A model generated the notes under the pieces. It was given only the letters and a program-made list of their open reading frames with translations, had not been told where the DNA came from and did no database searches. From contig DATLGO010000105.1 of the NCBI GenBank assembly GCA_035540375.1, positions 1 through 40,025 on the forward strand: a DNA stretch of 40,025 bases, in the 5' to 3' direction. Numbering within the stretch: position 1 is the stretch's first letter; each line of letters begins with the position of its first letter. Positions 1-7,289 of this stretch are shown in pieces. The position numbers were made by a program, and so were the translations under genes. This DNA is from Candidatus Thermoplasmatota archaeon (GTDB lineage Archaea > Thermoplasmatota > SW-10-69-26 > JACQPN01 > JAJPHT01).

Positions 1-315
1 CGCCTCCATGGGCGGCGTGCCGGTCGTCCGCGCCGCGCGCCAGGCCCCCCAGGCGAGGCGGAACATGAGACCGGCCCCGACGAGGGAGACGACCGCGAGC
101 GCGTCGGGGAAGCGCGCGAGGATCGCGATGGCGCCGAACCACGCGAGGAGCAGGAAGAGCGTGTCCGCGGTCGCGGCGCCGAAGCCGACGCGCGCGCCCG
201 ACCACCAGCCGTCGCGCGCGGCGCGCGCCGCCATGAGGACGTTGATCGGCCCCGGGGGCGCGGCGAGGGAGAGACCAAGAAGGATGCCGGCCGCGAACGG
301 CTCGACGAGGCTCAC
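1..315 (-). CDS. LysE/RhtB-type exporter, partial (N-terminal 105 residues)
   Basis: Reading the minus strand from a GTG at 313-315 gives a membrane protein whose N-terminus shows the LysE-family signature: a first hydrophobic segment ending in APPGPINVL, then a GW..G...GFGAATAD stretch and a second and third hydrophobic segment. LysE/RhtB proteins export amino acids or related small molecules across the cytoplasmic membrane; the substrate cannot be read from the sequence. The gene runs off the left edge, so the C-terminal half is missing. No ATG is available in frame upstream and no ribosome binding site is obvious, so GTG is chosen. It lies downstream of the lysine-rich peptide gene on the same strand but is separated from it by two hairpins. 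Confidence 0.72.
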   Translation of the reverse strand, partial: MSLVEPFAAGILLGLSLAAPPGPINVLMAARAARDGWWSGARVGFGAATADTLFLLLAWFGAIAILARFPDALAVVSLVGAGLMFRLAWGAWRAARTTGTPPMEA

Positions 316-347
316 GCTCGGATGAGAAGAAGATGAGGAGAAAAGAG

Positions 348-388
348 TTCCTCAAGAGAGGAAAAAGATGAAGGGGCCAGAAGCCCCC
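348..388 (-). terminator. Two tandem hairpins with T-rich tails (minus strand)
   Basis: Downstream of the lysine-rich peptide gene, minus-strand RNA can form GGGGC-TTCTG-GCCCC (383-387 with 373-377), followed by a T-rich run, then a second hairpin TTCCTC-TCTT-GAGGAA (358-363 with 348-353), followed by CTCTTTTCTCC. Both fit intrinsic termination of the short gene at 402-497 before the exporter gene. Confidence 0.55.
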
Positions 389-401
389 AAGCGCGAGACC
401 G

Positions 402-497
402 TCACTTCTTGCGCTTGGCGGTCTTCTTCGCGGACTTCTTGGCGCCCTTCTTGGCGGTCTTCTTGGCCTTGGTCTTGCGAGTCTTCTTGGCGGGCAT
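402..497 (-). CDS. Very small lysine/alanine-rich basic protein (31 aa)
   Basis: ATG at 495-497, TGA at 402-404. The 31-residue product is built almost entirely of Lys, Ala, Thr and Arg, with repeated KK pairs spaced every three to four residues (AKKTAKKGAKKSAKKTAK), like the tail of histone H1 or of small bacterial H1-like proteins. A GGGAG ribosome binding site lies 5 nt before the ATG, a TATA-like TTTTTATG lies about 45 nt upstream, and hairpins with T-rich tails follow the stop, so it has the full layout of an independent gene. Binding nucleic acid by charge is a plausible role, by analogy only. No folded domain can be present at this length. Confidence 0.72.
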   Translation of the reverse strand: MPAKKTRKTKAKKTAKKGAKKSAKKTAKRKK

Positions 498-550
498 AAT
501 GCTCCCAATGCTCCGTGCTCTATGGAACGAGACCGTAGCATAAAAACGTT
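498..550 (-). promoter_or_regulatory. Promoter and RBS of the lysine-rich peptide gene
   Basis: On the minus strand a TATA-like TTTTTATG at about 540-547 lies 43-50 nt from the ATG. Transcription would start near 518-520, leaving a leader of about 20 nt that carries GGGAG (502-506) just before the start codon. This is one of the few leadered genes here. Confidence 0.5.
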
Positions 551-702
551 GTCACTTGTCCCCGCGGCACGCGGGAACGCGCGCGATCGCGTCGTCGCGT
601 CGCGCGAGACGCGCTTCCGCATCGCTTCGTCGTGTCGCGCGCGCGCTTCGCGGATGATCGCAACCTCGCGTTTTTCCTCGCGAAATCGCCGTTTTTCGCG
701 TC

Positions 703-1815
703 TCACTCGTTCGGGCGCGGAAGCATGCCGCTGCGCTTGACGTACCAGTACGAAGCGCTCGTCGCGACGATGGTGGAGCCCGCGATGAGACCGATGTACC
801 ATCCGCGGTCGGCCGGCGTCAGCTCGAACGCGCCCGCCGCGAGGACCGTCGCGATGGTGTTCGGGACGAGCACCGCGGTGCCGAGGATGGTCAGGAATGC
901 CGTCACGTACGCCATCCGGTTGTTCAGGGACTGCAGCTGGTTGTTGTAGATGGACTGCAGGACCTCGAGGCCGCTCGCGAGAACGTCGCTCATGTGCTCC
1001 GTGAGCTGGATGTGGCGTTGCACGTTGTCGGCGAGCAGGGCTACGCGGGCGAGCAGCGTCTCGTCGTCGGACACCATCTCCGCGTCGCCATGGCGGAGGT
1101 TCTGGATGACGTCGAGCGAGGCCCAGAGCGTGTCGAGGTAGGCGATGAGGGCGTGCTTCATCTCGTAGATCTGTCGCCCGACCTCCTCGCGGTTCGGTCC
1201 CTTCTTCTCCAGAAGCGCGCCGCTGATCCGCACGCCGTGCTCCTCGATGCTCCTCAGGCCGTCGAAGTTGCGGTCGTTGTTCTCGTTGAGGATTCGCGTG
1301 AGGACGATCGTGACCGTGTCCTGGGGATTGAGATTCGCGGGAATCTTCCGCAAAAAGGTGTCCGCGTAGCGCGCCATGCGGGCCATGCGGTTCACCTTCT
1401 TCTCTTCATGGAGCGTGAGGACGAGCCCCTCGCGGACGAGCACGATGAGGGGGTGGACGGAGACTTCGAGCTCCGCGACGCGCGCGACCGGGAGGAGGAG
1501 GCCGAGCTCGGAGTCCCGGTCCTCGTACTCGGAGAGGTTGCCGGACGCGAGGAGCGTCTCCACGAGGCTTCCGCCGAAGCCGAGGAGCGTCGCGATGCGC
1601 TCGCCGTCCGTCCGGAGGTCCGAGACGGCGAAGTTCACCCAGGCGATGCTCGTTTTCGTGAGCGTCGGGATGAACTCGGCGGGAGAGGTGCCGTAGAGCC
1701 GCACCGGCTTCCCGCCCGTGAGGAGGCCCACGCAGACGCCGGGAGGGTCGCCCGCGGTCGAGATGGTGTCGCGCGAGGACCGGACCGGCCGCCGCTCCGA
1801 TGGCGTATCCTTCAC
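703..1815 (-). CDS. CorA-like membrane transporter lacking the GMN motif
   Basis: 370 residues. The architecture is that of CorA-type divalent cation channels: a long soluble N-terminal part with a beta-rich region, a helical section (residues about 200-290) leading into YNNQLQSLNNRMAYVTAFLT, then two hydrophobic segments at the C-terminus and a short basic tail (YVKRSGMLPRPNE). In classic CorA the loop after the first TM helix carries Gly-Met-Asn and selects Mg2+; here that position reads VLAAGAFELTPADRG and GMN is absent, so the ion specificity is open. The GTG start at 1813-1815 is chosen because a TATA element at 1837-1843 lies 25 nt upstream, which fits a leaderless mRNA. Diverges from the small membrane protein gene at 1870. 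Confidence 0.75.
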   Translation of the reverse strand: MKDTPSERRPVRSSRDTISTAGDPPGVCVGLLTGGKPVRLYGTSPAEFIPTLTKTSIAWVNFAVSDLRTDGERIATLLGFGGSLVETLLASGNLSEYEDRDSELGLLLPVARVAELEVSVHPLIVLVREGLVLTLHEEKKVNRMARMARYADTFLRKIPANLNPQDTVTIVLTRILNENNDRNFDGLRSIEEHGVRISGALLEKKGPNREEVGRQIYEMKHALIAYLDTLWASLDVIQNLRHGDAEMVSDDETLLARVALLADNVQRHIQLTEHMSDVLASGLEVLQSIYNNQLQSLNNRMAYVTAFLTILGTAVLVPNTIATVLAAGAFELTPADRGWYIGLIAGSTIVATSASYWYVKRSGMLPRPNE

Positions 1816-1835
1816 GATCCGCGAAGCGATGCGCG

Positions 1836-1846
1836 ATTATTAAAGG
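1836..1846. promoter_or_regulatory. Shared TATA element for divergent genes
   Basis: The AT-rich stretch GATTATTAAAG is a plausible TATA box on both strands. Its centre (about 1840) is 25 nt from the GTG at 1815 (minus) and 30 nt from the GTG at 1870 (plus), the spacing for leaderless transcripts on both sides. It is the only AT-rich patch in the 54-bp gap. Confidence 0.6.
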
Positions 1847-1869
1847 AAGCGTGGCCCGCGAAGCCTTAT

Positions 1870-2187
1870 GTGACGCACCCTCGATGGGCGGCCGTGGCTC
1901 GTCGTTCACGCGAACTGGCGCGCGAGGAGGTCCGGAGCCTCGCGGCTCGCCTCGTGGGGATCGCCATCCTCGTCATGGGGGCGGGCCTCCTCGTCGGCGG
2001 CGTCGTGGTCGCGCTGAACGTTTCCGTCTTGGGGGGCGTTCTCCTGGCCGTTTTCGGCCTCGCGCTCCTCGTCGGCGGTCTCCTCTTCTCGCTCGTCCCT
2101 TTCCGTCTCGAGGAGCTTCGCGAGCAGGGGCTCGCCTACCGGGCCCGCGTCCGCGAAGAGCGGCGCGGCGACGACCGCCGCAACTAG
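1870..2187 (+). CDS. Small two-TM membrane protein (105 aa)
   Basis: GTG at 1870-1872 follows a TATA element by 30 nt; an overlapping ATG at 1868 runs straight into TGA and is not usable. The protein has an Arg-rich cytoplasmic N-terminus, two Gly/Val/Leu-rich membrane segments joined by a short turn (residues about 32-52 and 56-76), and a charged C-terminal tail rich in Arg and Glu. I do not recognise the family; small archaeal two-TM proteins of this type are common and mostly uncharacterised. Its TAG stop shares the bases CTAG with the stop of the convergent subtilase gene. Confidence 0.65.
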   Translation: MTHPRWAAVARRSRELAREEVRSLAARLVGIAILVMGAGLLVGGVVVALNVSVLGGVLLAVFGLALLVGGLLFSLVPFRLEELREQGLAYRARVREERRGDDRRN

Positions 2188-3407
2188 CAGGCGGCCGCGA
2201 GCGCGCGCCCGGCGTCGAGCGATCCGTGTCCGTAGATCCAATCGTGGCCTTTCGGACCGCGGTCCTTCGCGGTCGATACGAGCACGGCGCGGACGTCGGC
2301 CGCCGGAACGTGGGGACAGCGGGACATGATGAGGGCCGCGGCGCCGCTCACGTGGGGCGCGGCCATGCTCGTCCCGTCGAGCGCGCAGTAGTGGGGCGAG
2401 ACGTATCCGTCGAGGAGGCACACGCCGCCGAGGACCGAGGCGGGCGCCATCGCGCTCACCACGGCTTCCCCCGGAGCGCTGATCTCGAGCTCGGGTCCGC
2501 GGCTCGAGAACCAGGCGAAGTCGCCATGAGGGCCGCGCGAGGCGGCGACCGCCATGTACTCGGGGAGCGCCGCGGGGTAGGCCACGCAGGGCGCGCAGCC
2601 GGCGTTTCCGGCCGCGGCGACCAGGAGGGCGTCGCGGGAGGCCGCGTAACGCCCCGCCTCCCGGAGCGCCTCGCACGTCCCGGCGTCGCATTGGCCGCCG
2701 AGGCTCATGCTGATGACGCGCGCGCCCGCATCGGCAGCCATGACGACCCCTTGAATGATGGTGAGCCACGGGCCGACGCCCGCGTCGGTGAGGACCTTGA
2801 TGCTCATGATCGAGACCCCGGGCGCGACGCCCGCGATGCCCTCGCCGTTGTTCGCGGCGGCGGCGATGATGCCCGCGACGTGCGTGCCGTGCCCGTATCC
2901 GTCGACGTTGCCGAGCCCACAGTGTCGCGCGCAGGCTTCGACGAGATCAGGATGCTGCACGAAGACGCCGGAGTCGAGGACGGCCACGATCACGCCCTCC
3001 TGCCCCTGCTCCGAGCGCCACGCGCCCGTGAAGTTCGCGACCGCGGGCCCCCACTGTCGATGATAAAGCGGATCGGCGGGGGGATTCGGCGTCATCGCGT
3101 TCAGGTCGAGGGCGCGGGCCAGGCCGTCGCGGCCCACGTAGTCGGTCCACGGGGCCGCGTCGAGGCGCGCCGCGAGGTCCGTCGCCCGTCCCTCGTCGAC
3201 CGCGATGAGCCCGATCTGGGGGATGCGCTCGACGACCGTTCCGCCCATGAGACGCACGCGCTTTTCGGCCTCGTCGAGCGCGAGGTCCCCCACGCCGACG
3301 AGAAGGAGCGGCGTTCGGACCTCGGCGCCCGCGCCGGCGACGGGCATCGATCCTGCGAGCATGAGAGCGACGAGGACGAGCGTCGCCGCGCGGGCCTGGA
3401 CGGACAT
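2184..3407 (-). CDS. Secreted subtilisin-like serine protease (S8 family)
   Basis: 407 residues. A signal peptide (residues 1-28, hydrophobic VLVALMLAGSMPVAGAGA) is followed by an inhibitor-I9-like propeptide (about 33-95) and the catalytic domain. The catalytic triad is visible: Asp145 in VIVAVLDSG, His173 in GHGTHVAG, Ser347 in GTSMAAPHVSG, with oxyanion Asn268 in AAAGNAG. Ten or so cysteines occur in the mature part, several in close pairs (C240/C245, C271/C274, C330/C341), suggesting disulfides and an extracellular location. No C-terminal anchor is present. The ATG at 3407 is chosen because it starts the signal peptide; an upstream extension would be Arg/Ser-rich non-coding-like sequence. 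It lies 43 nt after tsr3 on the same strand. Confidence 0.93.
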   Translation of the reverse strand: MSVQARAATLVLVALMLAGSMPVAGAGAEVRTPLLLVGVGDLALDEAEKRVRLMGGTVVERIPQIGLIAVDEGRATDLAARLDAAPWTDYVGRDGLARALDLNAMTPNPPADPLYHRQWGPAVANFTGAWRSEQGQEGVIVAVLDSGVFVQHPDLVEACARHCGLGNVDGYGHGTHVAGIIAAAANNGEGIAGVAPGVSIMSIKVLTDAGVGPWLTIIQGVVMAADAGARVISMSLGGQCDAGTCEALREAGRYAASRDALLVAAAGNAGCAPCVAYPAALPEYMAVAASRGPHGDFAWFSSRGPELEISAPGEAVVSAMAPASVLGGVCLLDGYVSPHYCALDGTSMAAPHVSGAAALIMSRCPHVPAADVRAVLVSTAKDRGPKGHDWIYGHGSLDAGRALAAAC

Positions 3408-3450
3408 CGCGCCCGTCGTGGCGTCCGCCGTGGATGATGTTCGTGAAACT

Positions 3451-4002
3451 CTATTCTTCGACGGTTGTGCCGCCGGCGGACTCGGGCTCGTCCGGAACGA
3501 AATCGCGCTGGGCCGCCACGACCTCGCCGCTCGTGCGCGCCGCCGCATAGGCGTCGAGCGGTTCCTTGTTCAGGACGAGGAAGGTCGGTCCCCAGATGAA
3601 CTTGGACATCATCGCCTCGGCCTGTTCGCGGGCGCCGAGGATGTAGGCGGAGGCGGCGAGGGCTTCGGCCGTCGAGAGCATGAAGGGCCGTCCGTAGTTC
3701 ACGGGGTTCGCGGCGAGAAGGTAAGGCAGCGCGCGCGGCTCCGTCTTCGCGCGGGCCTCGGGAAACACCTCCTCGGCCTTCTTCCACGAGCAGTCGAGGG
3801 CGACGAGGCCGCGGCGCTCGGCGGCGGCGACGTCCTCGCGCGAGAGCGCCTTCTCCGAGAAGGGATCGAGGAGGATGGAGCCCCGGGGAATCTGGGCGAC
3901 CTTGTGGAAGAGGGTCGCGAGCTCGAACCTGGCGAGCTTGCGCGCCGTATTTTTCTTCGGATCATCCTGCGAAACGTGGTAGACGAGGACCTTCACGGTC
4001 AT
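3451..4002 (-). CDS. tsr3: Tsr3-type rRNA aminocarboxypropyltransferase (DUF367)
   Basis: 183 residues. The family hallmarks are clear: an N-terminal segment starting KVLVYHVSQDDPKKNTARKL, LDCSWKKAEEVF (about 69-80), RALPYLLAANPVNYGRP (90-106), LSTAEALAASAYILG (109-123) and KFIWGPTFLVLN (134-145). Tsr3 transfers the 3-amino-3-carboxypropyl group of S-adenosylmethionine to a hypermodified base of small-subunit rRNA during late ribosome maturation. The ATG overlaps the TGA of the upstream taw2-like gene as ATGA, so the two are almost certainly cotranscribed and translationally coupled. The C-terminus ends in a short acidic tail. Confidence 0.93.
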   Translation of the reverse strand: MTVKVLVYHVSQDDPKKNTARKLARFELATLFHKVAQIPRGSILLDPFSEKALSREDVAAAERRGLVALDCSWKKAEEVFPEARAKTEPRALPYLLAANPVNYGRPFMLSTAEALAASAYILGAREQAEAMMSKFIWGPTFLVLNKEPLDAYAAARTSGEVVAAQRDFVPDEPESAGGTTVEE

Positions 4003-5066
4003 GAGGCGACCTCCGGTCCGATGCGGACCTCCGCCACGGCATGGACGATGCCGGGCGCGTAGTTCTTCACGACGCGTTCGCGAAGCACCTCGGCGGAGCG
4101 ACCCGCGGCCCGCGCGGCCTCGACGACGGCGCCCGACACCTCCTCGCGCCAGCGATCGGCGGGCGCGGTGTCGTGGAAGTGCAGCACGCCCCCTTCGCGC
4201 TTGAGCGCGTCGAGGCTCACGGGAAGGAAGGCGCGCGTTCCGCCGACGTATCCCATGAGAACGCGGTCGGCGAGTCCGCGCGGCGCCACGTCGCGATTGT
4301 CGCCGAGCCGCGCTTCGACGACGTCCTCGACGTCGTTCAGGCGCACGTTCTCGACGAGGTATCGGAACGCGGCCGGGTTCTTCTCGCAGGCCACGAGCTT
4401 CGCGGGCTTCGCGTACACGGCGATGGGCAGGGTAAAGTAGCCGATCCCGGCGAACAGGTCCACGACCGTTTCGCCCGCGGCGGGCGTTCGCGCCGCGAGC
4501 GTGCGCTCGTGCGTGTTGCCCGAGCTGAACATGATGCGCGCCGCGTCGAGCTTGTAGAGGATGCCATTCTCGACGGCCACGGTCTCCGTGACCGATCCGT
4601 GAAGGACGCGGGCGGCCATCTCGCGGAACTCGCCCGCGACGCCCGCGGCGTCCTCGAGCACGGTCTTCACGCGGAGGGCCTCCGCGAACGCCTCGGCGAC
4701 GAGCGTCTCGGCGTCGCGGAGGGGCTCGGGAATCCTGAGCAGCACGACGTGGCCGAGTCGCTCCCATTTCCTCGGGACAAGCTCGAGCTTCTCGTCGGGG
4801 ATCCTGCCCCGCAGCCGGTCGATGACGATGTCCCGCGGCTCGCGCGGAGGGCGCGCCCCGTCGGAGGCGCTCTCGACCACCTCGCCCCCGAAGTCCCGCG
4901 CGACGCGCTCGGCGCGGGACGGGTCGAGCACGGGGATGTCCACGCGGCCATCGTCGCGCCGATGGATCCGCCGCCGCGCGTCGAGATTGGCCTCGCGCGA
5001 CAGCCGCGTGCGGGCGGCCTCGGCAAGCAGCGCAGACACCCTGACCGCATGCGTCTTATAGAGCAT
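3999..5066 (-). CDS. taw2: Taw2/Tyw2-type tRNA(Phe) wyosine aminocarboxypropyltransferase (Trm5 superfamily)
   Basis: 355 residues, class I SAM-dependent fold. Features seen: N-terminal domain, then EKLELVPRKWERLGHVVLL, RIMFSSGNTHER (residues 177-188), the SAM motif VVDLFAGIGYF (201-211), CEKNPAAFRYLVENVRLNDV (227-246), and a late GGVLHFHDTAP stretch. MFSSGNTHER plus the HFH segment point to Tyw2/Taw2, which adds an aminocarboxypropyl group to the wyosine precursor at tRNA(Phe) position 37, rather than to the m1G37 methyltransferase Trm5; the call between the two is inference. A CATAAGC element about 30 nt upstream of the ATG suggests a leaderless mRNA. First gene of a two-gene operon with tsr3. 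Confidence 0.85.
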   Translation of the reverse strand: MLYKTHAVRVSALLAEAARTRLSREANLDARRRIHRRDDGRVDIPVLDPSRAERVARDFGGEVVESASDGARPPREPRDIVIDRLRGRIPDEKLELVPRKWERLGHVVLLRIPEPLRDAETLVAEAFAEALRVKTVLEDAAGVAGEFREMAARVLHGSVTETVAVENGILYKLDAARIMFSSGNTHERTLAARTPAAGETVVDLFAGIGYFTLPIAVYAKPAKLVACEKNPAAFRYLVENVRLNDVEDVVEARLGDNRDVAPRGLADRVLMGYVGGTRAFLPVSLDALKREGGVLHFHDTAPADRWREEVSGAVVEAARAAGRSAEVLRERVVKNYAPGIVHAVAEVRIGPEVAS

Positions 5067-5099
5067 CCCATCATCATCGGAGCGGATTGGTCGCTTATG
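5054..5099. promoter_or_regulatory. Interlocked divergent promoters of taw2 and the surface protein gene
   Basis: Only 30 bp separate the two ATGs (5066 minus, 5097 plus). The TATA-like CTTATAG for the plus gene (5054-5060) lies inside the first codons of taw2, and the CATAAGC for taw2 (minus, 5093-5099) overlaps the ATG of the plus gene. Each promoter is therefore embedded in the other gene's 5' end. Confidence 0.45.
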
Positions 5100-7253
5100 C
5101 GTGGTAGGCTATTTGCGGCTTTCGCGCTCGTTCTCACAATTGTCCTCACGGGCATCGGCCCCGCCTTCGCCGCGGTCGGGAGCGACCCGAATCCGGCGGC
5201 CGCGGAGTGGATGGTCTCCGATTACGCCGTCACCCTGACGGGGGCCGCCCAGCTTTCCCTCAGCGCGACCCTCGCGGTCCACAAGGCACGCGTGGAGGGC
5301 TCGACGTTCTCGGCCCGAGAGATGCGCGATACCCACAACAGCGGCTCCAATTTCGCCGCGAAGGTCGAGGCGGCGGTGCGCGAAAGCGCCCGCGAGACGC
5401 TCGAGGCGAGCTTCCCGGGGAGCGTCGTCGACGTGTCGCCGGTCAAGATGGACCTTCCGTCCCTTCAGGCGGCCGGTTCCGCGAGCGCCTACGAGCCGGC
5501 GCCGCGCCTGACGTTCACCGCGACCGTGGCCCTCGATCGCGGATCGCAGGGTCTCTCATCCTTCAAGGACGAGGCGCTCGACGCGGCGCTTGCGGCCGGC
5601 GCGGCGTACAAGATCGATCTCAACCTCAAGGCCGACCCCGGCCACAACGTGACGTATACGATCGGCGCCGCGAACGGTCGCGCCTTCAGCGAAGTCACGA
5701 GCGGAACGCTCGAGGGCGGGAAGGGACGTTTCGTGATTTCCAATTGGAAGGGCGCATCGGCCGCCACGACCGCGGCCTCGCTCAAGCTCGTGGATCCGGC
5801 GGCTCCCCGCTATACGGCGGAGGATGTGCGCAACATCGTCACCCTTGCCATTCCCACGTTCCAGCTCGACGAGAACGACCGGCTGGGGCTCTCCGTCTCC
5901 GTGGTCACCGAGATCCGCGTCCTCGCTCTCGCGGACGACTTCAAGGACGCGCTTCCCGCGCGGGTGACGCTCCCGTTCGCGAGCGCCGACGGCATCCGGG
6001 CGCTGCATGCCGCGGGCGCCATCTCGGACGTCATGCTCGCCGACGCGGAGGCCAAGCTCCGCACCGCGGTGGCGTCGAGCCTTGATGCCGTCCTCTCCGA
6101 GCGCACGGCCATCCTGGGCGGCTTCGACCGCGCGACGATCGAGCGCGCGGCGGCCTCGCCGCACAAGGCGGAACCCCCGCTCGTCTTCAAGGCCACTGTG
6201 AACGGCTCCCGCGCGGTCCCGGGCGCGACCTCGGACGACATCCGGTCGGCGCTCGACATCGGCGCCACCTTGACCTTCGAGCTCGACCTCGCGGCCGCGG
6301 CGCGTCGCAACATGAGCTACGTCGTGCAGGTTCCGACCATCCGCGCGGTCTCGTCCCCGGACGGCGTTCCGGGCGCGACCGCGAACGAGGTCCGCTTCAC
6401 CCTGGCGAACGCCGCGGGCGCTTCGCCCCTCTCGCGCACCGTGAAGCTGAACGTGCGCGACGCGACGGCCCAGCCCGCGGACCACGCGGAAGCCGCGCTC
6501 GACGTCGTCGTGGACCTGAAGGACCTCGACGTCACCCTCGCGGGCGCCGCGGCGAACGATTTCGGAAACCTCCACATCGACGTGAAGGTGCGCGGCGACC
6601 TTGCCTCCATCGAGGTCCCCGCGAGCCTCCGCTCCGCCCTGCCCTCCGGCGTCCGCATCGACTACCTGTCGGCCGACAGCATCCGCCGGCTCCTCGAGCG
6701 CGGCGCGATCGCGCAGTCTGACATCGACGCCGTGGAGAAGGCCCTTCTCGACAACATGACGAAGAAGCTCGGCGCGGCGCTCGGCGGCAATGTCGCGGTC
6801 GCGGGCGGGTTCGACCGTTCGACGCTCGCCGCGGGCTCGAAGGATCCGATCTCGTTCAAGGCCCAGGCCAGCCTCGTCAAGCCCCTCTCGGGCGCGGGCG
6901 CCGCGAGCGGCCAGGCGATCGCGCTGTACACGACGAAGCAGTCGTTCGACCTCCCGAAGATCGAGGGCCTCGACACGACCTACACGGTCATCCTCCCTCC
7001 GGGCCTCGCCGTCGCGGGCGGGGACGCCCAGGGCGGCTCGTTCGAGGCGACGAAGGTCGACGGCCGCGACGCGTTCCGCGTGAAACCCTCGGGCGATTCC
7101 GCGAAGACGACGGTGAGCATGGCAGTCACGCCCTCCTTCGTGGTCGTCAAGTTCTGGTACGTCGTCCTCGCCATCGTCCTGCTCCTCGCGCTCGTGTTCG
7201 GGACGCCGCTCGCGCTCGCGATCCGCAACAGCCGCCGCAAGAAGGCCCAATAG
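5097..7253 (+). CDS. Membrane-anchored surface protein with three internal modules
   Basis: 718 residues. Signal peptide at residues 1-25 (LFAAFALVLTIVLTGIGPAFA), a large extracellular part, one C-terminal TM helix (about 688-708) and a basic tail (NSRRKKAQ), so N-out/C-in. The extracellular part contains three modules of roughly 200 residues starting near residues 53, 263 and 492. Modules 2 and 3 align most clearly: LPARVTLPFASADGIRAL against LPSGVRIDYLSADSIRRL, and ILGGFDRATIE against VAGGFDRSTLA, each followed by a beta-rich stretch (LVFKATV, ISFKAQA). I do not recognise the family. The ATG is chosen because it starts the signal peptide. It could be an adhesive or cell-wall component; this is inference from topology. 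Confidence 0.8.
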   Translation: MRGRLFAAFALVLTIVLTGIGPAFAAVGSDPNPAAAEWMVSDYAVTLTGAAQLSLSATLAVHKARVEGSTFSAREMRDTHNSGSNFAAKVEAAVRESARETLEASFPGSVVDVSPVKMDLPSLQAAGSASAYEPAPRLTFTATVALDRGSQGLSSFKDEALDAALAAGAAYKIDLNLKADPGHNVTYTIGAANGRAFSEVTSGTLEGGKGRFVISNWKGASAATTAASLKLVDPAAPRYTAEDVRNIVTLAIPTFQLDENDRLGLSVSVVTEIRVLALADDFKDALPARVTLPFASADGIRALHAAGAISDVMLADAEAKLRTAVASSLDAVLSERTAILGGFDRATIERAAASPHKAEPPLVFKATVNGSRAVPGATSDDIRSALDIGATLTFELDLAAAARRNMSYVVQVPTIRAVSSPDGVPGATANEVRFTLANAAGASPLSRTVKLNVRDATAQPADHAEAALDVVVDLKDLDVTLAGAAANDFGNLHIDVKVRGDLASIEVPASLRSALPSGVRIDYLSADSIRRLLERGAIAQSDIDAVEKALLDNMTKKLGAALGGNVAVAGGFDRSTLAAGSKDPISFKAQASLVKPLSGAGAASGQAIALYTTKQSFDLPKIEGLDTTYTVILPPGLAVAGGDAQGGSFEATKVDGRDAFRVKPSGDSAKTTVSMAVTPSFVVVKFWYVVLAIVLLLALVFGTPLALAIRNSRRKKAQ

Positions 7254-7289
7254 TCAACTTGACGTGCCGACCCGGCGTTCCCGGCCACC

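Noticed and set aside
668-702. Two T5 runs with a GCGA/TCGC hairpin as a terminator of the CorA-like gene
   Set aside because: The T runs are on the plus strand; the gene is on the minus strand, where they read as A runs. A terminator would need T runs in the minus strand.
994-1860. Plus-strand open frame running into the small membrane protein gene
   Set aside because: Upstream of the GTG at 1870 it is the antisense shadow of the CorA-like gene. A TATA element 30 nt before GTG 1870 marks the true start.
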